Assembly (NCBI GenBank): GCA_964614915.1
Contig: CAZTNC010000007.1
Location: forward strand, 78,305-142,304
Length of the DNA stretch: 64,000 bases
Reading direction: 5' to 3'
Origin: WTFY01 sp964614915
GTDB taxonomy: Bacteria; Pseudomonadota; Gammaproteobacteria; UBA4575
The position numbers were made by a program, and so were the translations under genes. The first letter of the stretch is position 1; every line of letters starts with the position of its first letter. Shown in pieces: positions 27,524-35,722 of this stretch. Below the pieces are notes generated by a model. It searched no databases, had not been told where the DNA came from, and was given only the letters and a program-made list of their open reading frames with translations.

Positions 27524-28202
27524 CACCAGTATTCTGGCCCTGATCATCGAAGCAAACATTCTGGTGCAGCTTGTCATGCTTTTGTTGCTGGTCGCCTCGG
27601 TTGTTTCCTGGACCATGATCGTCAGCAAGTGGAAAACGATCAAGGATGCACGCAGCCACGCTGACCAGTTTGAAGATCAGTTCTGGTCCGGTTCTAACCT
27701 TGCGACCCTGTATGAGAACGTCAAGCAGAAAGGCGACCCGGTGGGCATGGAGCATATCTTTGCTTCCGGTTTCAGGGAGTATGTACGCCTGCATCAGAAA
27801 CAGAGGGTCTCGCCGATTGCGATCACGGACACGGCCCTGCGGTCCATGAAAGTCGCCATGTCGCGCGAGATCGAGGAACTGGAACACTACCTCTCTTTCC
27901 TGGCCACCGTGGGTTCCACGGCTCCGTACGTGGGCCTGTTCGGGACGGTGTGGGGCATCATGAACGCATTTCGCGCCTTGAGCGATGTGCAGCAGGCCAC
28001 CCTGGCTGCGGTGGCGCCAGGCATCGCAGAAGCGCTGATCGCCACGGCCATGGGACTGTTTGCCGCAATCCCTGCGGTCATTGCCTACAACCGCTACTCC
28101 AGTGATGTTGAACGGCTGGTGCTTCGCTACGACAACTTCGTCGAGGAGTTTACGGCCTTGCTGCAACGTCAGGCGATTACCAAGGACATGGAAAAATCCT
28201 GA
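27513..28202 (+). CDS. tolQ: Tol-Pal system protein TolQ
   Basis: Inner-membrane stator of the Tol motor, MotA/ExbB family, 229 residues. One transmembrane segment near the N-terminus (about 12-37) and two later segments (FLATVGSTAPYVGLFGTVWG; ALIATAMGLFAAIPAVIAY) match TolQ topology. GTG start within the end of ybgC. With TolR it converts proton flow into TolA movement during outer-membrane constriction. Confidence 0.96.
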   Translation: MRVDTSILALIIEANILVQLVMLLLLVASVVSWTMIVSKWKTIKDARSHADQFEDQFWSGSNLATLYENVKQKGDPVGMEHIFASGFREYVRLHQKQRVSPIAITDTALRSMKVAMSREIEELEHYLSFLATVGSTAPYVGLFGTVWGIMNAFRALSDVQQATLAAVAPGIAEALIATAMGLFAAIPAVIAYNRYSSDVERLVLRYDNFVEEFTALLQRQAITKDMEKS

Positions 28203-28218
28203 GGCAGGCACCACGATC

Positions 28219-28665
28219 ATGGCTTCCACAGGACCCCGGCGACGCAGGTACATGGCGGAGATCAACGTCGTCCCGTACGTGGACGTGACCCTGGTGCTGC
28301 TGGTGATCTTCATGATCACCGCCCCCCTGTTCCATGAAGGCGTTGAGGTGGAGTTACCCAGGGCCCCGGCCCAGCAGCTTGAAAAAATCGAGAAGAACCA
28401 GGATCCCCTGATCGTATCGGTGGATCGCTTCGGACAGATATTTGTCAATCGCTCGGATTCACCGAAGCGACCGGTAGCGGACGAATCCTTTCGAAACCAG
28501 ATCAGGGAGTTGTTGTCTGATAAGCAGGATGACCTCGTCTACGTGCGGGGGGATAGGAATGTTGATTACGGACGCGTGGTTGCCGTCATGGTAATGCTGC
28601 AGGATGCGGGGGCAGAGAATGTCGGGCTGATTACTGACCCTGCTGCAGAAAAGGCCGAACGCTGA
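28219..28665 (+). CDS. tolR: Tol-Pal system protein TolR
   Basis: Protein of 148 residues with one N-terminal transmembrane helix containing the proton-translocating Asp in NVVPYVDVTLVLLVIFMIT, then a periplasmic domain. ExbD/TolR family. Start at 28219 (MASTGPRRRRYMAEINVV); longer in-frame versions run into tolQ. It lies 16 bases after tolQ and six before tolA. Confidence 0.96.
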   Translation: MASTGPRRRRYMAEINVVPYVDVTLVLLVIFMITAPLFHEGVEVELPRAPAQQLEKIEKNQDPLIVSVDRFGQIFVNRSDSPKRPVADESFRNQIRELLSDKQDDLVYVRGDRNVDYGRVVAVMVMLQDAGAENVGLITDPAAEKAER

Positions 28666-28671
28666 CGGGCT

Positions 28672-29547
28672 GTGAAAAAACCCGATCGCCATTTGCCGCT
28701 TTCCATGGTGATTGCAGTCGTGATTCATGTGGCTGCCCTGGGCCTGCTGGTGGTTGGTTACCAGGCCAGTGACAGGATCCTGCCGGTACCGGATGTAGTC
28801 ATCAATACCGTCAAGGCCAAGGCGGTCGATGCCAAGGAGCTTGAAGAGATCGAACGTCGCAGGCTCGAGGCGCAGCAGCGAGCAGAGCAAGAACGCAAGC
28901 GGCGGCTTGCCGAGGAGAAGCGCCGCAAGCAAGAAGAGGAAGAGAAAAAGCTACGCGCGAAGCGCGAGGCCGAGAAAGCGAGGCAGGCCGCACTGGAAGC
29001 CGAGCAGGCCAGAAAGCGTGCAGCGCTCGAGAAAAAAAGACGTGCCGAGGAAGCCCGGAAAGCTGCACGACTGAAAAAGGAAGCCGAGGCCAGGAGGCTG
29101 GCCGAAAAGAAAAAAGAGGCCGAGGATAAAAAGCGGGCAGAGGAAAAAAGACGCCAGCAGGAAAAGGCAGCGATCGACAAGCAGCGGCTGGCCCGGCTGG
29201 AAAAGGAAGAAGCAGAGATGCGGGCGGCCGAACTTGATGCTCAGCGCAAGCAAAAGGCACGTCAGATGAGACGCCTGATCGCCGAATACCAGGATGCCAT
29301 CCGCAACAAGATCGAGCGCAACTGGCGCAGGCCACCGGATTATCAGTCCAATGCCTGGTGCAGGGTGTTTGTGCAGCAGGATGCAGGCGGGGCGATCAAG
29401 GGTGTGGTGGTCGAGGAATGCATCGGCAGCGAGGCCTTTCGCAAATCCGTGGAAAATGCCGTCTGGAAGGCTGCGCCCTTGCCGCAGCCTCCTACACCGG
29501 AGTTGTTTCATCAGGAGTTGCGCTTCACGTTTGATCCGAGGGCATAG
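28672..29547 (+). CDS. tolA: Cell envelope protein TolA
   Basis: Spans the periplasm from the TolQR motor to TolB/Pal. The protein has 291 residues: an inner-membrane helix (about 10-28), a long Lys/Arg/Glu/Ala-rich helical domain II (about 45-205), and a C-terminal domain III with IRNKIERNWRRP, typical of TolA/TonB ends. GTG start. The charged low-complexity domain is normal for TolA. The stop codon shares its last base with the GTG of tolB. Confidence 0.94.
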   Translation: MKKPDRHLPLSMVIAVVIHVAALGLLVVGYQASDRILPVPDVVINTVKAKAVDAKELEEIERRRLEAQQRAEQERKRRLAEEKRRKQEEEEKKLRAKREAEKARQAALEAEQARKRAALEKKRRAEEARKAARLKKEAEARRLAEKKKEAEDKKRAEEKRRQQEKAAIDKQRLARLEKEEAEMRAAELDAQRKQKARQMRRLIAEYQDAIRNKIERNWRRPPDYQSNAWCRVFVQQDAGGAIKGVVVEECIGSEAFRKSVENAVWKAAPLPQPPTPELFHQELRFTFDPRA

Positions 29548-30842
29548 TGAGAGGCATTTTTAAAATTTTCGCGCTGCTCGTGCTGTGGGGAGTAGTGCAA
29601 AACGGACATGCAGTCCTGGAAATCGAGATCACGGAGGGTGTCGAGAGCGCACTGCCGATTGCCATCGCGACGTTTACCGGGGACACCTACACCGCACCCG
29701 AAGCGATGGAAGATATCGTGCGCAGCAACTTGCGCAGCAGCGGGTTCTTCGAGGTGCTTGAAAAACAGCACTTCCCGCAGGACATCGACAGTACTTCGCA
29801 GTTGCACTATTCGCTCTGGCGCGAAGCCGGGGTTGAAAGTCTGCTGACCGGAGAGATCATCCAGACGGGCGATAACCTGTACCGGATAGAATTCCGCCTG
29901 TTTGACCTGGTACGGCAGAAAAGGCTGTCCGGTCACGCGATCTCCTCGGTGCGCCGCGAGGACATACGCAAGGCCGGTCACAAGATCAGCGATATCGTGT
30001 TTGAGAGCCTGACCGGGATTCGTGGTGCCTTCAGCACGCAGATTGCCTACATCAGTACCAGCGGGAGTGCCCCGAACAAAAAATACGAGTTGCAGATCGC
30101 CGATGCCGACGGCCACAACGCCAGGACTATTTTTTCGTCCAGCAAACAGCTGATGTCACCCGCGTGGTCACCGGATGGCACACGTTTGGCCTACGTGTCG
30201 TTTGAGGGGGGAAATTCGGCAATCTACGTGCAGGATGTAAAAGAGGGCAGGCGGTTCATGGTTTCCGCGCAGTCTGGCATCAACAGTGCACCGGCATGGT
30301 CACCGGATGGCAGGTATCTGGCACTCACTCTGTCCATAGACGGCAGTGCGGATATCTATCTCTTGGACACCCGCACCCGGAGGCTCAAACGCCTTACCCG
30401 GGATTCGAGCATCGACACTGAAGCCTGTTGGATGCCCGACAGTAAAGCGTTATTATTTACGTCCGATCGCAGCAATGAGACCCAGGTATACCGGGTATCC
30501 GTTCGGGGCGGCAAGCCAAAACGTGTTACCTTTGAAGGAGCGTACAACGCAGCGCCTGACGTCTCGCCGGACGGACGCCAGCTTGCCTTTGTCCATAACA
30601 ATGGCGCTGGGTTTCGTATTGCAGTCATGGATCTGGGAAGCGGAGCCATGCGCATCCTGACCGAGGGTCATCTGGATGAAGGGCCCAGCTATGCCCCGAA
30701 TGGAAAGATGATTGTCTATGCGGCCTCGGAACGGGATGGCGGGGTACTAGCTGCGGTGAGCGCGAATGGCAGGGCAAAACGTAAACTGCGCAAGGCCGGA
30801 AGTGACGTACGTGCACCGACCTGGTCACCCTTTCGCAATTGA
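29547..30842 (+). CDS. tolB: Tol-Pal system beta-propeller protein TolB
   Basis: Periplasmic protein of 431 residues. Signal peptide about residues 1-22 (FALLVLWGVVQNGHA), N-terminal domain of about 150 residues, then a six-bladed propeller with repeated WSPDG motifs (PAWSPDGTRLAYVS, APAWSPDGRYLAL, PDVSPDGRQLAFV). It binds Pal and TolA. GTG start one base into the tolA stop. Confidence 0.96.
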   Translation: MRGIFKIFALLVLWGVVQNGHAVLEIEITEGVESALPIAIATFTGDTYTAPEAMEDIVRSNLRSSGFFEVLEKQHFPQDIDSTSQLHYSLWREAGVESLLTGEIIQTGDNLYRIEFRLFDLVRQKRLSGHAISSVRREDIRKAGHKISDIVFESLTGIRGAFSTQIAYISTSGSAPNKKYELQIADADGHNARTIFSSSKQLMSPAWSPDGTRLAYVSFEGGNSAIYVQDVKEGRRFMVSAQSGINSAPAWSPDGRYLALTLSIDGSADIYLLDTRTRRLKRLTRDSSIDTEACWMPDSKALLFTSDRSNETQVYRVSVRGGKPKRVTFEGAYNAAPDVSPDGRQLAFVHNNGAGFRIAVMDLGSGAMRILTEGHLDEGPSYAPNGKMIVYAASERDGGVLAAVSANGRAKRKLRKAGSDVRAPTWSPFRN

Positions 30843-30873
30843 CGGCAAGTTTATACAAGAGGAAAACGGAATT

Positions 30874-31431
30874 ATGGTAAAGCAACGATTGCTGAACGTT
30901 CTCATGGCGGGTGTGCTCGTGACGCTTGGAGCCTGTGCGACGGGTCCCACGCAGCAACTGCTCGAAAGTGCAGATGGCGCGGGTCAGGCAGGCAGCACGG
31001 AGGGTGCGGGTGGCTCGGATGCGACGGGCCTTGGCAGCGACGGCAACCTGGCCATCGACATCCTGGATGAAGAAGGAAAGGCCGGGACCGCAGCGGCATC
31101 GGCGTACCGGGACAACACCATCTATTTCGAGTACAACAGCAGCGAAATCCGCGATGAGTTTTTGCCGCTGATCATCCGCATGGCCAAAACCCTGGAGGAC
31201 AATCCGAGTATGCAGGCCCGGCTGGAAGGGCACGCCGATGAACGCGGTACCCGCGAATACAACCTTGCACTCGGGGAACGCCGTGCACAGGAAGTGCGCA
31301 ACCTGGTGCTGCTTCAGGGCGTGGGAGAGGACCAGGTGGATATCATCAGCTATGGCGAGGAGAAGCCTGCAATGCCGGGGACCGGAGAGGCTTCCTGGGA
31401 ACTCAACCGAAGGGTAGAACTGGTTTTCTAG
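30874..31431 (+). CDS. pal: Peptidoglycan-associated lipoprotein Pal
   Basis: Outer-membrane lipoprotein of 185 residues that holds peptidoglycan. Lipobox LGAC with acylated Cys near residue 21, a Gly/Ser-rich linker, and a C-terminal OmpA-like domain with LEGHADERGTREYNLALGER. ATG at 30874; upstream in-frame codons lie in tolB. It is 31 bases after tolB and 10 before cpoB. Confidence 0.96.
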   Translation: MVKQRLLNVLMAGVLVTLGACATGPTQQLLESADGAGQAGSTEGAGGSDATGLGSDGNLAIDILDEEGKAGTAAASAYRDNTIYFEYNSSEIRDEFLPLIIRMAKTLEDNPSMQARLEGHADERGTREYNLALGERRAQEVRNLVLLQGVGEDQVDIISYGEEKPAMPGTGEASWELNRRVELVF

Positions 31432-31441
31432 GGAAAAGAAA

Positions 31442-32317
31442 ATGGCCAGAAACCGGATACATAGGATGCATATCGTCAGGATTTTGACCGCGAGCCTGCT
31501 GTTTTCGATCGCAGTAGCAGGTATGGCCGAGGAGGTCACCGATGCCACAGTCAGTGCACTTTCCGCCAGGATGCAGAAAATCGAGCAGGCCCTGAACAAC
31601 CAGGCATTGCTGGACATGGCCCAGCGCGTTGCCACCCTGCAGCGTGAGGTGCGCGAACTGCGAGGTCAGAACGAGAGGCTGTTGTACGAACTGAACAGTA
31701 TCAAGACCCTTCAGCGCGAGCAGTACCTGGCCATGGAGCGTCGCCTGCAATCCGGGCCATCCCCGTCGCACACTGCCGGGGCTGCCGGGAGTCTGGACGG
31801 TACCGCGCTCGGACAGACCGGGGATACTGCAATTTCAGGGGTCCCCGGGGCGGAAGCTCCGCTGGTCGCGATCACCTCGGAGCCTGTAGAGGAGGCACTC
31901 TCCGGACAGGTGGTTTCTCCTGAAACAGCAAGCGAGGTGGCCGAGGATTACAAGAATGCCTTTACCCTGCTCAAGAGTGGAAAGTACGATGATTCCATCG
32001 CTGCGTTTGAATCTTTTCTGCGCAAGCACCCGGACAGCAAATATGCGGCCAATGCACAGTACTGGCTGGCCGAGGCCAACTATGTCACCCGGCGGTACCC
32101 GCAGGCCCTGGTCGAATTTTCGGTGGTCGTCAGCAAATATCCGGCAAGTTCGAAGCTGGCAGATGCACGCTTGAAGCTGGCGTTTACCCACTACGAACTT
32201 GGCCAGTTCCAGGAGGCACGTGCCGAACTGACCCGCCTGCGCGCGCAGTTCCCGAATTCAAGTGTTGCCAGTCTGGCACAAAAGCGGCTTGAGAGAATGT
32301 CGCGAGAGGGCAATTGA
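31442..32317 (+). CDS. cpoB: Cell division coordinator CpoB (YbgF)
   Basis: Periplasmic protein of 291 residues. Signal peptide about 1-28 (ends AGMAEE), N-terminal coiled coil (about 35-95, heptad-like AQRVATLQREVRELRGQNE), a low-complexity linker, then a TPR domain (about 165-290). CpoB links septal peptidoglycan synthesis to Tol-mediated constriction. Last Tol gene; queE starts five bases later. Confidence 0.93.
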   Translation: MARNRIHRMHIVRILTASLLFSIAVAGMAEEVTDATVSALSARMQKIEQALNNQALLDMAQRVATLQREVRELRGQNERLLYELNSIKTLQREQYLAMERRLQSGPSPSHTAGAAGSLDGTALGQTGDTAISGVPGAEAPLVAITSEPVEEALSGQVVSPETASEVAEDYKNAFTLLKSGKYDDSIAAFESFLRKHPDSKYAANAQYWLAEANYVTRRYPQALVEFSVVVSKYPASSKLADARLKLAFTHYELGQFQEARAELTRLRAQFPNSSVASLAQKRLERMSREGN

Positions 32318-32321
32318 CGAG

Positions 32322-33002
32322 GTGGCGGAGTCCGTAACCCCGCTGAATGTAGGGCCCCGGCCTCTGAGACTGCGCGTCAACGAAATTTTCTGCTCGATCC
32401 AGGGCGAATCGACAAGTACAGGCATCCCGACCATCTTCGTGCGGCTCACCGGCTGCCCGCTCCGTTGCCACTATTGTGACACCGCGTATGCATTTACCGA
32501 AGGTGAATGGATGAGCCTGGACCAGATCGAGGCCCGGGTTGCCGGCTTTGGCCTGCAGCATGTTACGGTGACAGGCGGTGAGCCTCTTGCACAGAAAAAT
32601 TGCCTGGAATTGTTGCGAAACCTTTGCGACCAGGAATACGTCGTGTCTCTGGAGACCAGCGGTGCACTGGATATCAGCCAGGTAGACCCGCGGGTGACAA
32701 GGGTGATGGACCTCAAGGCACCGGCATCAGGCGAAGCCGGGAGAAACCGCTGGGAAAATATCCCGTACCTGCGCGAACAGGACCAGATCAAGTTTGTGCT
32801 TAGCGATCGCAAGGACTATGTATGGGCCAAATCAGTCTTGCTCGAACATGACTTGATGCATCGCTGCGAGGTGCTGTTTTCCCCTGCGTTTGAGACCCTG
32901 GAGTTTCGCCAGCTTGCGGAATGGATACTGGAAGACCGGTTGCCCGTACGCTTTCAGGTGCAGTTGCACAAGCTGCTTTGGGGGGATGAACGAGGTCACT
33001 GA
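32322..33002 (+). CDS. queE: 7-carboxy-7-deazaguanine synthase QueE
   Basis: Radical SAM enzyme of queuosine synthesis converting carboxytetrahydropterin to 7-carboxy-7-deazaguanine. The cluster motif is C-x3-C-x2-C at Cys45, Cys49, Cys52 (GCPLRCHYCD). Length with the GTG start at 32322 is 226 residues. This start keeps the reading clear of cpoB and has a purine-rich GAGAGG upstream; an in-frame start further up would overlap cpoB by more than 50 bases. Pairs with queC. Confidence 0.93.
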   Translation: MAESVTPLNVGPRPLRLRVNEIFCSIQGESTSTGIPTIFVRLTGCPLRCHYCDTAYAFTEGEWMSLDQIEARVAGFGLQHVTVTGGEPLAQKNCLELLRNLCDQEYVVSLETSGALDISQVDPRVTRVMDLKAPASGEAGRNRWENIPYLREQDQIKFVLSDRKDYVWAKSVLLEHDLMHRCEVLFSPAFETLEFRQLAEWILEDRLPVRFQVQLHKLLWGDERGH

Positions 33003-33008
33003 CGGGCT

Positions 33009-33698
33009 TTGCAAAATTCATTGCAACAGGGTCAAAAAGCCATTGTCCTCTTCTCAGGAGGGCTCGATTCCACCACCACACTTGCTCTGGCACAGTCCCA
33101 GGGGTATGACTGTTACGCGTTAAGCGTCCGTTACGGACAGCGTCACAGCACGGAACTGGGAGCCGCTGAACGGATCGCGCGGCTGTTCAATGTCACCGAG
33201 CACAGGACCTTCGAGATTGACCTTTCCATGTTCGGAGGCTCCGCGCTGACCGACCCTGCAGTCCAGGTCCCGGACCATCCTGCCCAGGGCATACCCGTGA
33301 CCTACGTGCCGGCACGAAACACGGTATTTCTCTCCGTTGCGCTGGCCTGGGCCGAGGTCATCCATGCCAGGGACATATTCATTGGAGTCAATGCCGTGGA
33401 TTATTCCGGCTACCCCGATTGCAGGCCGGAATATGTCGAGGCCTACCAGAGCATGGCGAACCTGGCCACCAAAGACGCTGTGGAAGGGCATGAGCTGACC
33501 ATACATGCTCCGCTGGTGTTGTTGTCAAAGTCGGAAATCATCCGACTGGGCCATGAACTGGGCGTGGATTATTCCCTGACAATTTCCTGTTATTCGGCCG
33601 ACGTAGAGGGGCGGGCCTGCGGGAAGTGCGATGCGTGCCGGTTTAGAAAACAGGGGTTTGCCGAGGCCGGCATTGACGACCCGACCCGGTACAACTGA
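33009..33698 (+). CDS. queC: 7-cyano-7-deazaguanine synthase QueC
   Basis: ATP-dependent conversion of 7-carboxy-7-deazaguanine to preQ0. The protein has 229 residues with the PP-loop SGGLDS (16-21) and the C-terminal zinc-binding cysteines in CYSADVEGRACGKCDAC. TTG start at 33009, six bases after queE. No queD or queF in the window. tRNA-Lys follows; Lys tRNA is not itself a queuosine substrate. Confidence 0.95.
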   Translation: MQNSLQQGQKAIVLFSGGLDSTTTLALAQSQGYDCYALSVRYGQRHSTELGAAERIARLFNVTEHRTFEIDLSMFGGSALTDPAVQVPDHPAQGIPVTYVPARNTVFLSVALAWAEVIHARDIFIGVNAVDYSGYPDCRPEYVEAYQSMANLATKDAVEGHELTIHAPLVLLSKSEIIRLGHELGVDYSLTISCYSADVEGRACGKCDACRFRKQGFAEAGIDDPTRYN

Positions 33699-33764
33699 TC
33701 GTAAGTGTGAGCGGCAATGAACGTAGAGCCAGACAGGAATTTGATGTACGATAGCGCGCCTTGT

Positions 33765-33840
33765 GGGTCGTTAGCTCAGTTGGTAGAGCACCGGGCTTTT
33801 AACCCGATGGTCATAGGTTCGAATCCTATACGACCCACCA
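33765..33840 (+). tRNA. tRNA-Lys (anticodon TTT)
   Basis: Full cloverleaf of 76 bases including encoded CCA. Acceptor arms GGGTCGT (33765-33771) and ACGACCC (33830-33836), discriminator A and CCA to 33840. D arm GCTC/GAGC, anticodon loop CTTTTAA, T-arm with GGTTCGAATCC. The outer anticodon-stem pair is a C-A mismatch, otherwise pairing is complete. A TACGAT with a GC-rich discriminator (33747-33760) is a possible -10. Confidence 0.98.
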
Positions 33841-33848
33841 TCAATTCC

Positions 33849-35519
33849 TTACTTCAGGTGCCAGTACGCAGGCAGGTCTTGCAGGCGTGAATCTTCCACG
33901 GGTGCACCGACAGTGAAATGGTACAGACTTTGCCAACTGTGATCACTGATGCCAAGCACTTCATGCATAGCGTCATCGAAAAAGCAGCCGATCCCAGTGG
34001 ATCGGATTCCTGCAGCCTCAGCCTCCAGGTACAGAATTTGTCCGATTAATCCTGTTTCCCAGAACAGACGCGGATAAAACGGCGCACCGTGCTGTTCCAG
34101 GCTGGCATCAAATGCCGCCAGCATCCCAAGTGCAAAGGCCCCGTCTGCTGCAATATCCTGATGACAGCTGATGATTTTTGCAGCCTCGCGTGCATCGGCT
34201 TCCTGCAGCCGATACAAGGGTAGCGTCTTCGGACAACCATCGGGTTTTTCCCAGCATAGTTCTGAACGCAAGGTCTTCTTGAGTGAAGCCTCATGGGCCA
34301 AGTCGCGCACGAGCATATACAGTCCCGGTGACAGACCCTCTACACGATGAATGAATATTGCAAGCGAAACACATGCTCTCCAGGGCAACACCTCGAGAAT
34401 GTTTTTTCCTCCATGCGGCATAACATGCATCAGCGTCCTGTAAAATGTGTCGCTGCTGATCGTCCCATGCCCGTCCATGTCCAGCGCGCTTCGACGTTCC
34501 CGCATGATTCTTCTGGCAGATATCTCCCGGTCTGCATCAAACTCATTTTCAAGGTGATGTGCTATTCGGGAATCATGTTTGTGATGCAGTGGACGAGGAC
34601 CGTTGGAACGACATGCATCCGCAACATGCTCGATGATGGGCCAGTCATGATGTTCATTGCTTAATACATTTGAGCTGCCTTCAAATTCGGCTGTTTTAAG
34701 ACGTTCCAGCACTGCAACGGGGAGATCAACGATGGGATCTGTCCATGTCCTGTCAGCATCAAATGGATAAATTGCCAGCAGGCAGTCCGGATGTTCCGCC
34801 TCGATGCCTTCTTGCTGATGCAATCCCAACAGCGTTGTCAGGTCGGCATCTGTCACGCAATGAATCAGCCTGGTCTTCCAGCCGAGGGCCGCTGCAGCGA
34901 AAGTGATCGCCCCGATGGCATGTCCAACATCGTGGTGACAGTAACGGAAGGCTCGTTCACCATATTTCCATGATTCGCGCCAATAGATCGAGGTTAACGA
35001 AATCAACAGGGAACCCGCCGGCAGTTCACGACTCAAGGCACGCCATTCCTCCTTCGTCAGGACAACCCGGCGCTCCAATGCATGTCCGTAGGCAAAGTAA
35101 TGATAAACAGCGGGTACTTCGCTTAAATCCTGTATCGGCCCGGCGATCAAATAGGCCTCGGTAGGGTGGAGGTTGCCACTAGAAGGATTGACCCGCAAAG
35201 ACCAGCGATTTCCACTCGCCTGTTTCCAGGCAGAAATTGCGAGACTTTCATAAAAGAGATGGCTGATGGAATCCCGGTTTATACGTGCTGCAGGCGTTTG
35301 GTGTGTCTCGAATAGCGAGTCATAGCTTGGCGTCTCTGTACTGTGCGGATGGTCTAGTGGAAGTGTCAGGGCCTGGATGTAACGTCGGAACGGATTTGGT
35401 TGATTCTTCCAGTCCATGTAACCCAATGAGCGTGCATAGCGTTGAAGTTGATGTTTGGTTTGATCGTGATACTCGTACACGACATCAAGACTAGAGGAGT
35501 GACTGGGTTTCTTGGACAT
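33849..35519 (-). CDS. Tandem nitroreductase / SagB-type dehydrogenase family protein
   Basis: Protein of 556 residues with two nitroreductase-fold halves. The N-terminal segment (HDQTKHQLQRYARSLGYMDW, then QPNPFRRY) and NPSSGNLHPTEAYL at about 111-124 are typical of the SagB/ThcOx-like long nitroreductases. The C-terminal half carries RRIMRERRSALDMDG and ends with STGIGCFFDDAMHEVLGI (from residue 507), also SagB-like. These FMN enzymes include azoline oxidases of RiPP pathways, but no YcaO, cyclodehydratase or precursor peptide is nearby, so the substrate is unknown. Codon and base use look more AT-rich than the neighbours, suggesting transfer. It begins eight bases beyond the tRNA-Lys on the other strand, downstream of the TonB receptor. 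Confidence 0.8.
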   Translation of the reverse strand: MSKKPSHSSSLDVVYEYHDQTKHQLQRYARSLGYMDWKNQPNPFRRYIQALTLPLDHPHSTETPSYDSLFETHQTPAARINRDSISHLFYESLAISAWKQASGNRWSLRVNPSSGNLHPTEAYLIAGPIQDLSEVPAVYHYFAYGHALERRVVLTKEEWRALSRELPAGSLLISLTSIYWRESWKYGERAFRYCHHDVGHAIGAITFAAAALGWKTRLIHCVTDADLTTLLGLHQQEGIEAEHPDCLLAIYPFDADRTWTDPIVDLPVAVLERLKTAEFEGSSNVLSNEHHDWPIIEHVADACRSNGPRPLHHKHDSRIAHHLENEFDADREISARRIMRERRSALDMDGHGTISSDTFYRTLMHVMPHGGKNILEVLPWRACVSLAIFIHRVEGLSPGLYMLVRDLAHEASLKKTLRSELCWEKPDGCPKTLPLYRLQEADAREAAKIISCHQDIAADGAFALGMLAAFDASLEQHGAPFYPRLFWETGLIGQILYLEAEAAGIRSTGIGCFFDDAMHEVLGISDHSWQSLYHFTVGAPVEDSRLQDLPAYWHLK

Positions 35520-35722
35520 TCTCGTCAGGCCAGTGGTCTGGGCAGCACTCTTCAGGACTGCATCCAGAATGACGGATACACGCTAAGCCGGTGTCAGCTT
35601 ATGACGGTGACCTCAACCGGTCAATGTAACTTCATGAAACCGGTCGAAAGCCTATGCGGGATTAGCACCTATTGAGAGTCTATGGTCTCGTCCCCGAACC
35701 CGTCGTGAGAGTTTGCAAGGTG

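Noticed and set aside
35520..35722. Possible RiPP precursor between the TonB receptor and the SagB-like gene
   Set aside because: The longest minus-strand reading with a start codon is about 16 codons and has no Cys/Ser/Thr-rich core.
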